Of a stretch of DNA of 13,500 bases, positions 1 to 7,073 are shown in pieces. The stretch spans positions 416,501-430,000 of the forward strand of contig CAJNDS010002064.1 of assembly GCA_905221605.1 (NCBI GenBank), in the 5' to 3' direction. The stretch comes from Symbiodinium natans. Its lineage: Eukaryota > Sar > Dinophyceae > Suessiales > Symbiodiniaceae. A program made the position numbers and the translations under genes. Position 1 is the first letter of the stretch. Each line of letters starts with the position of its first letter. The notes under the pieces were generated by a model that saw only the letters and a program-made list of their open reading frames with translations, ran no database searches and was not told the DNA's origin.

Positions 1-3
1 CGT

Positions 4-1269
4 ATGTTCGCAAGTGATGTGGCGCAAGAACTGGCATCAGCAAGGCCAGTCACATGGAGGGGCCGTGGCGACCTACTCCAAGTGCCCTGGGCCAGGGCCA
101 TCAAGGGGAGGTGGCTCGTGCTAGATTTGTGGTCAGGCATAGCAGGCCTCTGTGTCGCGCTCTTGAGCCTTGGCCTTCAGTTCCATTGCTTGGCAGCGGA
201 ATCCAATCCGGAAGTCGTGAAATGCGCCCGGAAGTGTTTCCCTAGCATCGTGCACATCCCGTATGTGGAGGAGTTATCCATTGACATGATCCTCCCATTT
301 TTGCAACGCAGACAGGTCAGGGGTATTATCGTGGGCGGTGGCTCGCCGTGCCAAAGTGCCCTGAATCTGTCGCGTGAAGGCCGCCATGACCCCAGTGCAA
401 GCCAATTATGGTTCCTAGCATCATTCCTTCAGAAGCTGCGCGACCATCCAGCATCAAAGCACCTGGAAATCGTGGGGTTCCTGGAAATTTCGGATGGGGC
501 TGACAAGCGCGCTGTCAAGCAGTATAATGAATGGATGGGTGGCCTCCCCATCTCTATTGACGCTGCCACTTGCGGTTGGACCCGTAGGAGTTGTCTGTAC
601 TGGTTAGTAGGTAACAAGGGTTCCCCCAACCCCTCCAAGTGCCAGGCTCCCTTGGACTGGGAGTGGCTGCAGGGCAAATCTCAGCATGGGCCTTCACTTG
701 CGCATGTCGGGAAGAAGCCGTTGCCTAACCGGGTGTTCTGGGAACAAGGGTTTAAGCCACTAGTGCAGCCTGAGGCGGTGATGCGGTCGGAGGCACCGCC
801 CATGCACACCCTCACAAGGGAATTCCACCATCCTGAAGACCACCTCCATGAGGTGTCACCGGATGCAGCTGCCAGGTTTTTGGAGGATGGGAAGCGTTTT
901 CCACCAGGTGCATATGCGGAACACTCCCTCCTCTGGCACCAAAAGAAATGGCGCACTCCCTCCCCTGACGAACGCTCTCAGTTGATGGGAATACCGCCAG
1001 ACTGCACAAGTGCCACGCCAGGTCATTCGGACGAACGCGTGCAGCGACGAAACTCAGCCATAGGCAGTAGTTTTCATGTGCCATCGCTGCTAGCAGTTTT
1101 TTCCCTACTGAGCTGCGTTTGCTCAAGTAAGGCTTGTTTCCTGCCAGAGGCTGTCAATGTTCCGTCCATTCCGGGGAGCATCAGTGATCCGCTCACCGCA
1201 CGCCTTGCCAACACGGTCTGGGAGCATACCTGCAGTCCTTTCCAGGCGTCCTCCAAGCCCAGGAAATAG
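4..1269 (+). CDS. Retroelement cytosine-C5 DNA methyltransferase, Dnmt3-like
   Basis: Transfers a methyl group from AdoMet to C5 of cytosine in DNA. Motifs in order on the 421-residue frame: motif I DLWSGIAGL (about 41-49, AdoMet loop); motif II acidic residue E66 in AAESNPE; motif IV GGGSPCQ (111-117) with catalytic Cys116; motif VI with Glu161 in FLEIS, where most families have ENV; motif VIII TRRSCLYW (193-200); a target-recognition stretch about 205-310; motif IX WRTPSPDERSQLMGIPPD (316-333); motif X RRNSAIGSSFHVPSLLAVF (348-366), whose SFHVP resembles the SWSVP of Dnmt3. All catalytic positions are present and the domain is uninterrupted, unlike the RT that follows. The first ATG lies only 3 bp into the window, so the true start may be upstream and a longer polyprotein is likely. 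The TAG at 1267-1269 overlaps the next frame by one base (GTG at 1269, first ATG at 1278). Confidence 0.88.
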   Translation: MFASDVAQELASARPVTWRGRGDLLQVPWARAIKGRWLVLDLWSGIAGLCVALLSLGLQFHCLAAESNPEVVKCARKCFPSIVHIPYVEELSIDMILPFLQRRQVRGIIVGGGSPCQSALNLSREGRHDPSASQLWFLASFLQKLRDHPASKHLEIVGFLEISDGADKRAVKQYNEWMGGLPISIDAATCGWTRRSCLYWLVGNKGSPNPSKCQAPLDWEWLQGKSQHGPSLAHVGKKPLPNRVFWEQGFKPLVQPEAVMRSEAPPMHTLTREFHHPEDHLHEVSPDAAARFLEDGKRFPPGAYAEHSLLWHQKKWRTPSPDERSQLMGIPPDCTSATPGHSDERVQRRNSAIGSSFHVPSLLAVFSLLSCVCSSKACFLPEAVNVPSIPGSISDPLTARLANTVWEHTCSPFQASSKPRK

Positions 1270-2414
1270 TGGAGCGCATGGAGGGTCAATTCCCTGATGT
1301 GTCCGTTGCATCCTCGGTGTGGGACAATGTACAGCACAAGCTCAGCCAGTGCCCGTTGCACTTGTTGCAGGCTTTCGCAGCGTGGCAGCGGCAGCATGGG
1401 CGTGAATGGCAAGGCCTAGGCCCAACACCCTTGGATGCACGATCGCGCGCCAGGATGTATACCAGCGCGAGCGGGCAGAGGTACCCATCAGCTTCGTTCA
1501 AGGGTCTTGACCATCTCTTACCTCCAGGCTTGGGCAAGGAGGGCCATATGGCTGCATCCCAGCAACTCCAGTCCCCTTTTACGCATGCAGCGTGGCCAGA
1601 AGATGATGTTCATTTTGTTGCCTACACAGTGGCAACCTGGGGCGAATGGACCCCCATTCTTGCGCAGAGGCAGAGGGACTGCATCCATAGCTGTGTGTTG
1701 GCAGTGCAGCCACTCCAGGATGCACTTGCCCCGCACCGTTGTGCAAGTGCCAATCGTGTTGCTTCAACCAAGAACTGTGCGGTGATCGCACTGTTTACCA
1801 CGCTGCTCCGGTGGCCAGATGTCACCCAAGCCCAGCAGATGCTGCTCGGTTTCCCAGTGGTGGGCAAGGTCCCGGCATCAGGTGTATTCCGTTCCGTGTG
1901 TCAAGACTCGAAGGACGCAGATACTCATGCCTGGCTGTCTACATCGGCCAAAGACGCAGTAGACGCAATTATGCAGCAGCCCCCTTCCCGAGACTCTAAG
2001 GAAATCCTTCGCCTTACCCAAGAGGAGCAGCAAAAGGGTTTTTGCAGTGAATTTTTCACACGAACTCAGATGGACTGCATGTTCGGGAAAAACCAGTGGC
2101 GGCCGCTAGAACGGTTCCTGGTTACGCAACCCTGCGGGAAGGTGCGAGCCATCGACAATGCTCGGCGGACAATGCACAATGCTCACACCGAAATGGAGGA
2201 AACCATTCATGTTGTGTCAGTAGACTTTGTAGCCAGCGCGGCAAGAGCAGTCACTGATGCCATGCAAGTTCGTCAGCCCGAACATCTGCCTGGATGGTTC
2301 TCCATGCGGCTAGCAACAGGGGCCACCCTGTCAGTGACGACCACCTTCGGTTCTCCTCGGTGGCCATCTTTGTTGAGGGTCAGGGTTGGCGTTTCACCAT
2401 TTTGTATGGTTTAG
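1269..2414 (+). CDS. Retroelement linker and N-terminal reverse transcriptase (fingers), frame-broken
   Basis: A 381-residue frame beginning at a GTG directly at the methyltransferase stop; the first ATG is 9 bases on. The first 200 or so residues resemble nothing I recognise and probably form a linker. Residues about 260-320 look like RT fingers: WRPLERFLV, then GKVRAIDNARRTMHNAHTEM and ETIHVVSVDF, matching the R-x-I-D-(N/D)-x-R region of retroelement RTs that precedes the palm. After about residue 340 the frame stops resembling RT (SVTTTFGSPRWPSLLR), while the overlapping +2 frame at 2294 picks up palm sequence. The simplest reading is a frameshift at roughly 2280-2295 that split one RT gene. 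Whether the step from the methyltransferase frame to this one is a mutation, reinitiation or programmed shift cannot be told here. Confidence 0.7.
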   Translation: MERMEGQFPDVSVASSVWDNVQHKLSQCPLHLLQAFAAWQRQHGREWQGLGPTPLDARSRARMYTSASGQRYPSASFKGLDHLLPPGLGKEGHMAASQQLQSPFTHAAWPEDDVHFVAYTVATWGEWTPILAQRQRDCIHSCVLAVQPLQDALAPHRCASANRVASTKNCAVIALFTTLLRWPDVTQAQQMLLGFPVVGKVPASGVFRSVCQDSKDADTHAWLSTSAKDAVDAIMQQPPSRDSKEILRLTQEEQQKGFCSEFFTRTQMDCMFGKNQWRPLERFLVTQPCGKVRAIDNARRTMHNAHTEMEETIHVVSVDFVASAARAVTDAMQVRQPEHLPGWFSMRLATGATLSVTTTFGSPRWPSLLRVRVGVSPFCMV

Positions 2415-3499
2415 CGTTTGGTTTGGAGTCTGCGGTTGTTGCTTTCAACAGGTTTCCCCTGCTTGGCATAGCTGCTGCTAGAAGATGCACGTCGGCCATG
2501 ACATCTGCTTACTTTGATGACGAGCTCAGCCTGGAGTTCATCAGAAACTCCGATGTCTCTCACAAAGGGTTACACTGCATCTTTAAGGCGTTTGGCGCGC
2601 CGCCTCAACTCCCCAAAGGATTTTCTCCAGCTGCAGATAGACACTACCTAGGTACATCTATCCATGTGGGGGAGGCTGAGTCCACAGGAAGCATTCGCTG
2701 TCAGCCCAAGCTGGCTACAACTTGTAAGGTAGTAGCTAGGTTGGACGATATCTTGCAAAAGCAGCACATGTCGCGAGATGATGCCGGCAAATTGAGGGGC
2801 GAGCTCACGTGGCTCTTCACTGCATGCACAGGCCCCGGTGCACGTTATGCTGCTCCGTTGCTCAGACGGTGTCAAGCCGAGGAGCCTGTAACCCTTGCAG
2901 TGGAGGACTTGCGAACCTTGCGTGCCTTGCAAGTGATGGTGTCGTCGGCTCTTCCCCGTGACATACCCATTGTAGGTAGCCCACCGCCGTTTTTCCGTAT
3001 ATATACAGATGCATCTTTCGAGCAAGGTGCCTTGCGCTTAGGCTGGGTACTGTTCCCGCCCAATGGGGGCCAACCTTTCGGCGGTACTTGCCTAGTCCCC
3101 TGCGCAGTTGTCGAGGCCTGGAAAGAAAACACTCAGCAAATCTATCCGGGTGAAACACTGTGCGTGCTACTGCTGCCTATCCTGTATGGGGATGCCCTTG
3201 CCGACCAAGACGCATTATGGTTCATAGATAACCAGTCAGCGGTCAGTAGTGCCATATATGGTGCGTCCAAAGAACTCGATGTTCACGAAATATCTTTTGT
3301 TTCGGCCATTTTGAGGATCCGCCTCGATATGAAGACGTTCTTCGAGTGGATAGACTCCACCTCGAACCCCAGCGACGGCCTGTCGCGGCACGGCCTCGCC
3401 TGCGAGTGGTCCCAGCGCCAAGACTGGGTTCTGCAGGAGATTGCATTTCCGATCACAGCCACCAGACCATATTTGCAGAGCTTCATGCGTGAGATGTGA
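2294..3499 (+). CDS. Retroelement reverse transcriptase palm plus RNase H, frame-broken 5' end
   Basis: A 401-residue frame overlapping the previous one by 121 bp. RT: SDDHLRFSSVAIF (14-26) follows the motif A region; motif B is GLAFGLESAVVAFNRF (39-54); motif C is YFDD (73-76) with both metal-binding aspartates; HYLGTSI (117-123) fits the strand after motif C. RNase H: the D-E-D-D set appears as YTDAS (Asp239), YPGETLC (Glu287), FIDNQSA (Asp312) and NPSDGLSR (Asp361). Together they would copy element RNA and degrade the template. Oddities: the usual motif A aspartate appears to be His4 in LHAASNRGHPV, and this stretch is about one residue short, so polymerase activity is doubtful. The ATG at 2294 is probably not a natural start; the gene should join the upstream frame. 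The stop is TGA at 3497-3499, and no further domain follows. Confidence 0.85.
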   Translation: MVLHAASNRGHPVSDDHLRFSSVAIFVEGQGWRFTILYGLAFGLESAVVAFNRFPLLGIAAARRCTSAMTSAYFDDELSLEFIRNSDVSHKGLHCIFKAFGAPPQLPKGFSPAADRHYLGTSIHVGEAESTGSIRCQPKLATTCKVVARLDDILQKQHMSRDDAGKLRGELTWLFTACTGPGARYAAPLLRRCQAEEPVTLAVEDLRTLRALQVMVSSALPRDIPIVGSPPPFFRIYTDASFEQGALRLGWVLFPPNGGQPFGGTCLVPCAVVEAWKENTQQIYPGETLCVLLLPILYGDALADQDALWFIDNQSAVSSAIYGASKELDVHEISFVSAILRIRLDMKTFFEWIDSTSNPSDGLSRHGLACEWSQRQDWVLQEIAFPITATRPYLQSFMREM

Positions 3500-3980
3500 A
3501 ACAGTGGGGAGCGCATATACATACATATAGAGGAAACACTGGGTAGGGGATTGAGAGTCTCTGACCTCTTTCTACCTGAGCATGTCGGTCTCGATGGGTT
3601 CGATGTCCTTATGCTCAAATACCCAATGTCTTAGACATTGCTGAACACATGTTGCACATCCTCCGCTCCGCTTCTGCTTGACCATGCAGTTCGTAACGCA
3701 GCACAGGGATCCTAGAAATTTTACATCTCTTCGAGTCTCTTTAAGTATTTCCATGATCTAAGTAGCAAGAACACGTGGGAACCTTCATGAGTCTTGTGAG
3801 ACAAGAATCCATTCTAACAGGAGCCAGAGTGCGTTGGATTCTGAGGGTCTCAAGGTGTGACAGGGAGAGAGCGGTAACTTGTTGAAGCACGGAAACACAT
3901 GGTTAACAATGCGAAGAAATGTACCCCGGAACCTGTGACAACAGCATCCCCGTTCTCTCAAGACCGGACCCTAGTTCAAA
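3500..3980. other. Non-coding tail or flank of the retroelement
   Basis: No convincing long frame on either strand. It holds a 7-bp-arm palindrome (CAATGTC TTA GACATTG, about 3624-3640) and one exon-like island at 3821-3854. It runs into the first telomere-like array with a few degenerate copies (CCTAAACC) from about 3981. I cannot place the 3' end of the retroelement precisely. Confidence 0.5.
3821..3854 (+). CDS. Possible short exon upstream of the telomeric region
   Basis: Preceded by a good acceptor with a branch-like CTAAC (ATTCTAACAG) and followed by AAG|GTGTGA. In the frame starting after one base it reads SQSALDSEGLK, open throughout and ending in phase 0. The island is only 34 bp, so chance is possible, and its phase does not join directly to the next exon-like island. 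Confidence 0.25.
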
Positions 3981-4086
3981 ACCTAAACCGTAAACCCTAA
4001 ACCTAAACCCTAACCTAAACCTAAACCCTAAACCCTAAACCCTAAACCCTAAACCCTAAACCCTAAACCCTAAACCCTAAACCCCC
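3981..4086 (-). repeat. Interstitial telomere-like array, CCCTAAA orientation
   Basis: About 14 copies, degenerate at the left (CCTAAACC, ACCGTAAA) and regular CCCTAAA from about 4022 onward, ending in a C-run. It sits 25 bp upstream of the acceptor at 4111-4112. Confidence 0.95.
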
Positions 4087-4112
4087 CAACCCCCCTCCCT
4101 GTGGGTCTGCAG

Positions 4113-4174
4113 GCGATCTTCCTGGACTTGGCCGAACCTCCAGCTTCTGTCCATGGGTCAGGCGGGAGCGGCTT
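4113..4174 (+). CDS. Probable exon A of the intron-rich gene
   Basis: Bounded by a TCTGCAG acceptor and a GTGAGG donor, and lying between a CCCTAAA array (left) and a TTTAGGG array (right). Two frames are open. The one that ends in phase 1 (reading WPNLQLLSMGQAGAA) joins correctly to exon B to give a tyrosine codon. The other (AIFLDLAEPPASVHGSG) does not fit B's phase. Function unknown. Confidence 0.42.
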
Positions 4175-4180
4175 GTGAGG

Positions 4181-4255
4181 GTTCAGGGCTTAGGGCTTCG
4201 GGTTTAGGGTTTAGGGTTTGGGGTTTAGGATTTAGGGTTTATGGGGGTTCAGGGT
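4181..4255 (+). repeat. Interstitial telomere-like array, TTTAGGG orientation
   Basis: About 10 copies, including variants (TTCAGGG, CTTAGGG, TTTGGGG, TTTAGGA). It starts 6 bp after the exon A donor. Confidence 0.93.
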
Positions 4256-5086
4256 TCTACCGGCAATAAAAGAATCAGAAGGATCACAATGTGAAGTTCG
4301 AGCCGAGATCACGAATTCACATATCAAGTCAGGAGGGAATGACAGGCTCGGCCTCTGCACCGGCGTTTTTGCAAGCAGTTTGACGCCTGAAGTCCTCAAA
4401 GGCAGGAAAGAAACAGAATGTATCATGACAAGGCCACCCGATCACTCCGGTAGTTCTTTGTGACCAGCCCAGCTTTGCTGTTGAAACTGTTGTTTTGCCG
4501 TTGTGGGGCACGACTGCGCCTTGGCAACGCTCCTCCTAAACGTTTTCACCAGTTGGGCCGCCGTAGGTTCCGCGAGCACAAAGTCTGCACTGTCACCTCT
4601 TCTGACATATTGTCCTTCCACCCAAAACAGGGATACTAACACCAGCACTATGGAAAACAAAAACACATCCCAGGACGTATCTTGAAAAGTACCATTGCCT
4701 GTGGAAGGAACGCAGCAACCAACTGCAGAGCGCTTTCATGCGTTTAGGGTGGAGGGATTCACCACATTCATTTTCTTCGACAGACGACTTCCAAGAATCA
4801 TCACCATCACCCTGAAAAATGTGCAGGCTAACTGGAGCAGGCTTGGGGACCGTTGTTTCGGATTCAGGGTTATGGACAACACACGCTGCGACATCGGTGT
4901 CATAGTGCAGCTTGTTGTTTAACCAACTCAGAATAACCAAGAAGAACCTTCCGTGGCTTTGGCTACCATATCTGCGACCCCATTAAACCAAGCAGGGTTC
5001 AGGGCAATTACGGTTTAGGGTGAGGCGCTGGTCGTGAAAGCTATGAGGGGTGAGTGTCAAGTGCACTGCCCTCAGCAAGTAGAAGT
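4256..5086. other. Long intron interior without a clear + strand exon
   Basis: Between the donor-side TTTAGGG array and the acceptor-side CCCTAAA array of the A-B intron. It contains single degenerate TTTAGGG copies (near 4742, 4985 and 5013) and two overlapping minus-strand open frames, described separately. No splice-bounded island with good codon use was seen on the + strand. Confidence 0.5.
4442..4666 (-). CDS. Possible small antisense ORF with signal-peptide-like start
   Basis: A 74-residue minus-strand frame starting MFLFSIVLVLVSLFWVEG, which looks like a cleavable signal peptide with a hydrophobic core at residues 2-15, followed by a polar stretch (RRGDSADFVLAEPTAAQLVK and a Gln-rich end). 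It would be nested antisense in the A-B intron. Another minus-strand frame of 115 codons overlaps it (4593-4940), and both cannot easily be real. There is no promoter evidence, no conserved domain I recognise, and the length is within chance. Confidence 0.2.
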   Translation of the reverse strand: MFLFSIVLVLVSLFWVEGQYVRRGDSADFVLAEPTAAQLVKTFRRSVAKAQSCPTTAKQQFQQQSWAGHKELPE

Positions 5087-5172
5087 ACCCTAAACCATAA
5101 ACCCTAAACCCGAAACCCTAAACCCTAAACCTAAACCCTAAACCCGAAACCCTAAACCCTAAACCCTAAACC
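5087..5172 (-). repeat. Interstitial telomere-like array, CCCTAAA orientation
   Basis: About 12 copies, with CCCGAAA and CCTAAAC variants. It ends 18 bp before the exon B acceptor and is inverted relative to the array at 4181-4255, so the two ends of this intron are complementary. Confidence 0.95.
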
Positions 5173-5191
5173 ACCCAAAGTCGCGGTGCAG

Positions 5192-5284
5192 ACCCTGAGG
5201 GCTATATGGTGCATGTGGTCTCGAGCTTGCTTCCAAAGACGGAGCAATGGTTGCAAGTGCCCGCCCGGCACTCGGAAGCCCTCG
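5192..5284 (+). CDS. Probable exon B of the intron-rich gene
   Basis: Acceptor GTGCAG, donor G|GTGGGG (GAG|GTGCCA 9 bp later is in the same phase). It starts with two bases of a split codon, then reads PEGYMVHVVSSLLPKTEQWL and on through QVPARHSEAL, with mixed hydrophobic and charged composition typical of a folded protein. It ends in phase 1, which joins exon C1. No domain recognised. Confidence 0.6.
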
Positions 5285-5317
5285 GTGGGGGAGGTGCCAC
5301 CTGGGCAGTTCCAAGGG

Positions 5318-5386
5318 GTTTAGGGTTTAGGGCTTAGGGTTTAGGGTTTAGGGCTTAGGGTTTAGGGTTCAGGGTTTAGGGTTTAG
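5318..5386 (+). repeat. Interstitial telomere-like array, TTTAGGG orientation
   Basis: About 10 copies with CTTAGGG and TTCAGGG variants, filling the small intron between exons B and C1 (5285-5411, 127 bp). Confidence 0.94.
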
Positions 5387-5411
5387 TGTGTCGGGATCCT
5401 ACTATTTGGAG

Positions 5412-5556
5412 GTCTATATTGGGTTTTGGGATGTGATTCGGCTGGTGGGCTTCAGGACGTGGTGGCCATGCCTTGTAGCCAGGACCTTCGCTGGTGCTTT
5501 GTGGGCGTTGGTGCATCAACTCTGGCTCTTCAACCGGACCTCTCCCCAGTTGCCCG
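5412..5556 (+). CDS. Probable exon C1 of the intron-rich gene
   Basis: Acceptor TATTTGGAG; the two leading bases complete the glycine codon begun in exon B. The frame reads LYWVLGCDSAGGLQDVVAM, then PCSQDLRWCFVGVGASTLAL, then QPDLSPVA. Donor CG|GTATCC leaves phase 2. A second in-frame acceptor (CTTCAG at 5455) would shorten it. Cys- and hydrophobic-rich. No family recognised. Confidence 0.58.
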
Positions 5557-5611
5557 GTATCCGCCTTGAGGCTAAGGAATCTTCGCCCAATGCTTAAGGC
5601 ACCTTTCCCTC

Positions 5612-5659
5612 GGTTTAGGGTTTAGGGTTTAGGGTTTAGGGTTTAGGGTTTAGGGTTTG
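5612..5659 (+). repeat. Interstitial telomere-like array, perfect TTTAGGG
   Basis: Six to seven exact copies, the main content of the 133-bp intron 5557-5689. Confidence 0.96.
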
Positions 5660-5689
5660 AAGGGTATACACTTCCGGTATTGTAGGCAG

Positions 5690-5798
5690 CCGTTCTGATT
5701 TTGTTGTGTATGCAAAGCCTGAGGCCGAGAGCAGCATGTGGTACCTTTTGGAGGTCATCGACCAGCTGTTGAGGCCAATGGGTTGTGGCAAGATGTGG
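5690..5798 (+). CDS. Probable exon C2 of the intron-rich gene
   Basis: Acceptor GTAGGCAG. The first base completes an arginine codon with exon C1, so phases match. It reads RSDFVVYAKPEAESSMWYLL, then EVIDQLLRPMGCGKMW, a convincing alternation of helix-type hydrophobic and charged residues. No GT donor keeps the frame of the next island. A GC donor after TGG (5799) gives phase 0, which fits exon D. The frame stays open into the following array, so the end is uncertain by about 15 bp. Confidence 0.55.
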
Positions 5799-5808
5799 GC
5801 TCACGACA

Positions 5809-5931
5809 CCCTAAACCCTAAACCCGAAACCCTAAACCCTAAACCCTAAATCCTAAATCCTAAACCCTAAACCCTAAACCCTAAATCCTAAACCCTAAAC
5901 CCTGAACCCTAAACCCTAAACCCTAAACCCT
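5809..5931 (-). repeat. Interstitial telomere-like array, CCCTAAA orientation
   Basis: About 17 copies, with CCTAAAT and CCCTGAA variants. It starts about 10 bp after exon C2, fills nearly the whole intron to exon D, and is followed by a T-run and a TCCTCCAG acceptor. Confidence 0.96.
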
Positions 5932-5957
5932 GTATTTTTTTGGCCTTTGTCCTCCAG

Positions 5958-6038
5958 GCGAGAGGTGACATCTCCACTTCCAAGCAGGCGCCACACGGAT
6001 TCTTTGAGAATGAGGTTCCGCCTCACCGCAGCAATCGC
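5958..6038 (+). CDS. Probable exon D of the intron-rich gene
   Basis: A strong acceptor (T-run, TCCTCCAG) starts a phase-0 frame reading ARGDISTSKQAPHGFFENEV, then PPHRSNR, ending at a TAA (6039-6041). Either this is a chain end or, more likely, a donor lies inside: GAG|GTTCCG at about 6015 is the only GT. A second frame (REVTSPLPSRRHTDSLRM) is also open. The right boundary is unresolved. Confidence 0.4.
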
Positions 6039-6062
6039 TAACAGCCGCGAACAGGGCTTCCA

Positions 6063-6112
6063 TTTAAGGGTTTAGGTTTTAGGATTTAGGGGGTTTAGGG
6101 TTTATTTAGGGT
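6063..6112 (+). repeat. Degenerate TTTAGGG array
   Basis: Six or so imperfect copies (TTTAAGGG, TTTTAGGA, TTTAGGGGG) at the donor side of the D-E intron. Confidence 0.85.
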
Positions 6113-6404
6113 ATAATTTGGAGCATCCTCTTGGGGTTCTAGTATAAGGAGTACGGAAAAACTTTCATTGCTGTATCTACAGCAAGGACGAAAATTGAAA
6201 CCTCAACCAAGTACTAATCCCCTTCGGTTTCATTGGCACTCTATCATTATTGGGTCCTTAAGGGAGCGGGGTTCATGGGGGGTAGGTACCTAGGAAACCT
6301 TCGGGAAGCTTGGGGAGCAGTGGGGAGTATTAGGGAACCTTGGGCCTTGAACCTCCCTCCCTTTAGAAACCTATCATATAAGATTTAGGCAGATGCCGCC
6401 CTGA
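6113..6404. other. Interior of the D-E intron
   Basis: Moderately AT-rich, with short GGGAACCTT/GGGAAGCTT-like repeats around 6290-6350. No open, splice-bounded island was seen on either strand. Confidence 0.5.
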
Positions 6405-6468
6405 ACTAAACCCTAAACCCTAAACCCTAAACCCTAAGCCCTAAACCCTAAAAAACCCTAAAACCCCT
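6405..6468 (-). repeat. Interstitial telomere-like array, CCCTAAA orientation
   Basis: About 8 copies including AAAAAACCCTAAAACCCC slips. It is acceptor-proximal in the D-E intron and inverted relative to 6063-6112. Confidence 0.92.
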
Positions 6469-6490
6469 CAAGCCCCCCAATTTTTTGCAG

Positions 6491-6544
6491 GTTTAAGGGC
6501 TCAGAGAGTCTCAAGCTGGCACCAGGCCGCTTTTCTACCGCCTG
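6491..6544 (+). CDS. Probable exon E of the intron-rich gene
   Basis: Acceptor AATTTTTTGCAG is strong. The frame after one base reads FKGSESLKLAPGRFSTA and ends at TG|GTTGAC in phase 2. Joining to exon F gives tryptophan, so the phases agree. An alternative frame (LRAQRVSSWHQAAFLPP) is also open. Confidence 0.42.
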
Positions 6545-6592
6545 GTTGACATGCGGATTATGCGGAAGCCCCAGGAGGGAGACCCACAGAAT

Positions 6593-6648
6593 GTTTAGGG
6601 TTTAGGGTGTAGAGTTCAGGGTTTCGGGTTCAGGCTTTCGGTTTTCGG
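6593..6648 (+). repeat. Degenerate TTTAGGG array
   Basis: Two exact copies, then TGTAGAG, TTCAGGG, TTTCGGG and similar, decaying rightward. Donor-proximal in the E-F intron. Confidence 0.85.
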
Positions 6649-6710
6649 ATAAAAAGACCCAGTGTCCTGGGTGTTGATTGATTGCTTAGAGGACTGCGCG
6701 ACTTCCACAG

Positions 6711-6754
6711 GGCTATAACCCCCCTCACCCCCCGCCATATAAGCACTTTTGATC
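6711..6754 (+). CDS. Probable exon F of the intron-rich gene
   Basis: Acceptor CTTCCACAG, donor C|GTGGAG. The phase 2 start gives AITPLTPRHISTFD and phase 1 at the end, matching exons E and G. Short and Pro/Thr-rich; the call rests mainly on the phase match on both sides. Confidence 0.4.
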
Positions 6755-6807
6755 GTGGAGCCCCAGATCAGACCCTTGACCCTCGAGCCCTAAACCTCAA
6801 ACCAGCA

Positions 6808-6842
6808 GGGTTTAGGGTTTAGGGTTTAGGGTTTAGGGTTAG
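6808..6842 (+). repeat. Interstitial telomere-like array, TTTAGGG
   Basis: Four exact copies and a partial one, ending 6 bp before the exon G acceptor. A single CCCTAAACC lies just upstream (6788-6796). Confidence 0.95.
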
Positions 6843-6848
6843 TCCCAG

Positions 6849-6936
6849 AATGCGCAGACTGCTGCAACGAGGTGCCCATTGGCCGAGCGAGATGTGTCGC
6901 ACCCGACGTGCGAGACCCGGTTTTGGGCGGCTGCAG
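6849..6936 (+). CDS. Probable Cys-rich exon G of the intron-rich gene
   Basis: Acceptor AGTCCCAG. With exon F it reads QCADCCNEVPIGRARCVAPD then VRDPVLGGC: five cysteines in under 30 residues, suggesting a disulfide-bonded or metal-binding module, family unknown. Only a GA donor (AG|GATGAG) gives the phase required by exon H; a GT at 6944 gives phase 0 instead. GA and GC donors are known in dinoflagellate introns. Confidence 0.42.
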
Positions 6937-6942
6937 GATGAG

Positions 6943-6971
6943 GGTTTGGGGTTTAGGGTTTAGGGTTTAGG
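6943..6971 (+). repeat. Short TTTAGGG array
   Basis: About four copies (one TTTGGGG), directly after exon G. Confidence 0.92.
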
Positions 6972-7015
6972 TGGGCTTATAGCGGTTTAGCGCGTTTTAC
7001 TTCTGCTTGCGGAAG

Positions 7016-7061
7016 CCCGAAGGAGAATGGCTGTGCAAACGCGGGCTTGGGGCTTCTTAAG
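7016..7061 (+). CDS. Probable exon H of the intron-rich gene
   Basis: Acceptor TTGCGGAAG, donor AAG|GTAGGG, length 46. In the frame after one base it reads PKENGCANAGLGLLK and ends in phase 0. A palindromic CCCAGAGACTCC element begins 12 bp after the donor. Confidence 0.48.
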
Positions 7062-7073
7062 GTAGGGCCTTGG

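Larger units (their letters stand above)
1..3520 (+). mobile_element. DNMT-bearing retroelement, 5' end outside the window, decayed
   Basis: Seen: three consecutive + strand reading frames carry a C5 DNA methyltransferase, a reverse transcriptase and an RNase H, in that order, with almost no spacing. Known: dinoflagellate retrotransposons that have captured a DNMT were described in Symbiodinium, and their DNMTs can methylate CG de novo. Inferred: this is the 3' portion of such an element. The left edge lies outside the window. No integrase (HHCC zinc finger or DDE), no tyrosine recombinase, no LTR copy and no poly(A) tail are visible between the RNase H stop (3499) and the telomeric repeats (3981), so the class is unsettled. 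The NPSDGLSR-type RNase H end recalls DIRS-like elements. The two frame changes and an altered RT motif A suggest a non-autonomous, decaying copy. The right boundary is approximate. Confidence 0.8.

Noticed and set aside
429-1412. Minus-strand frames of 80-112 codons opposite the methyltransferase
   Set aside because: Shadows of the well-supported + strand gene; no motifs.
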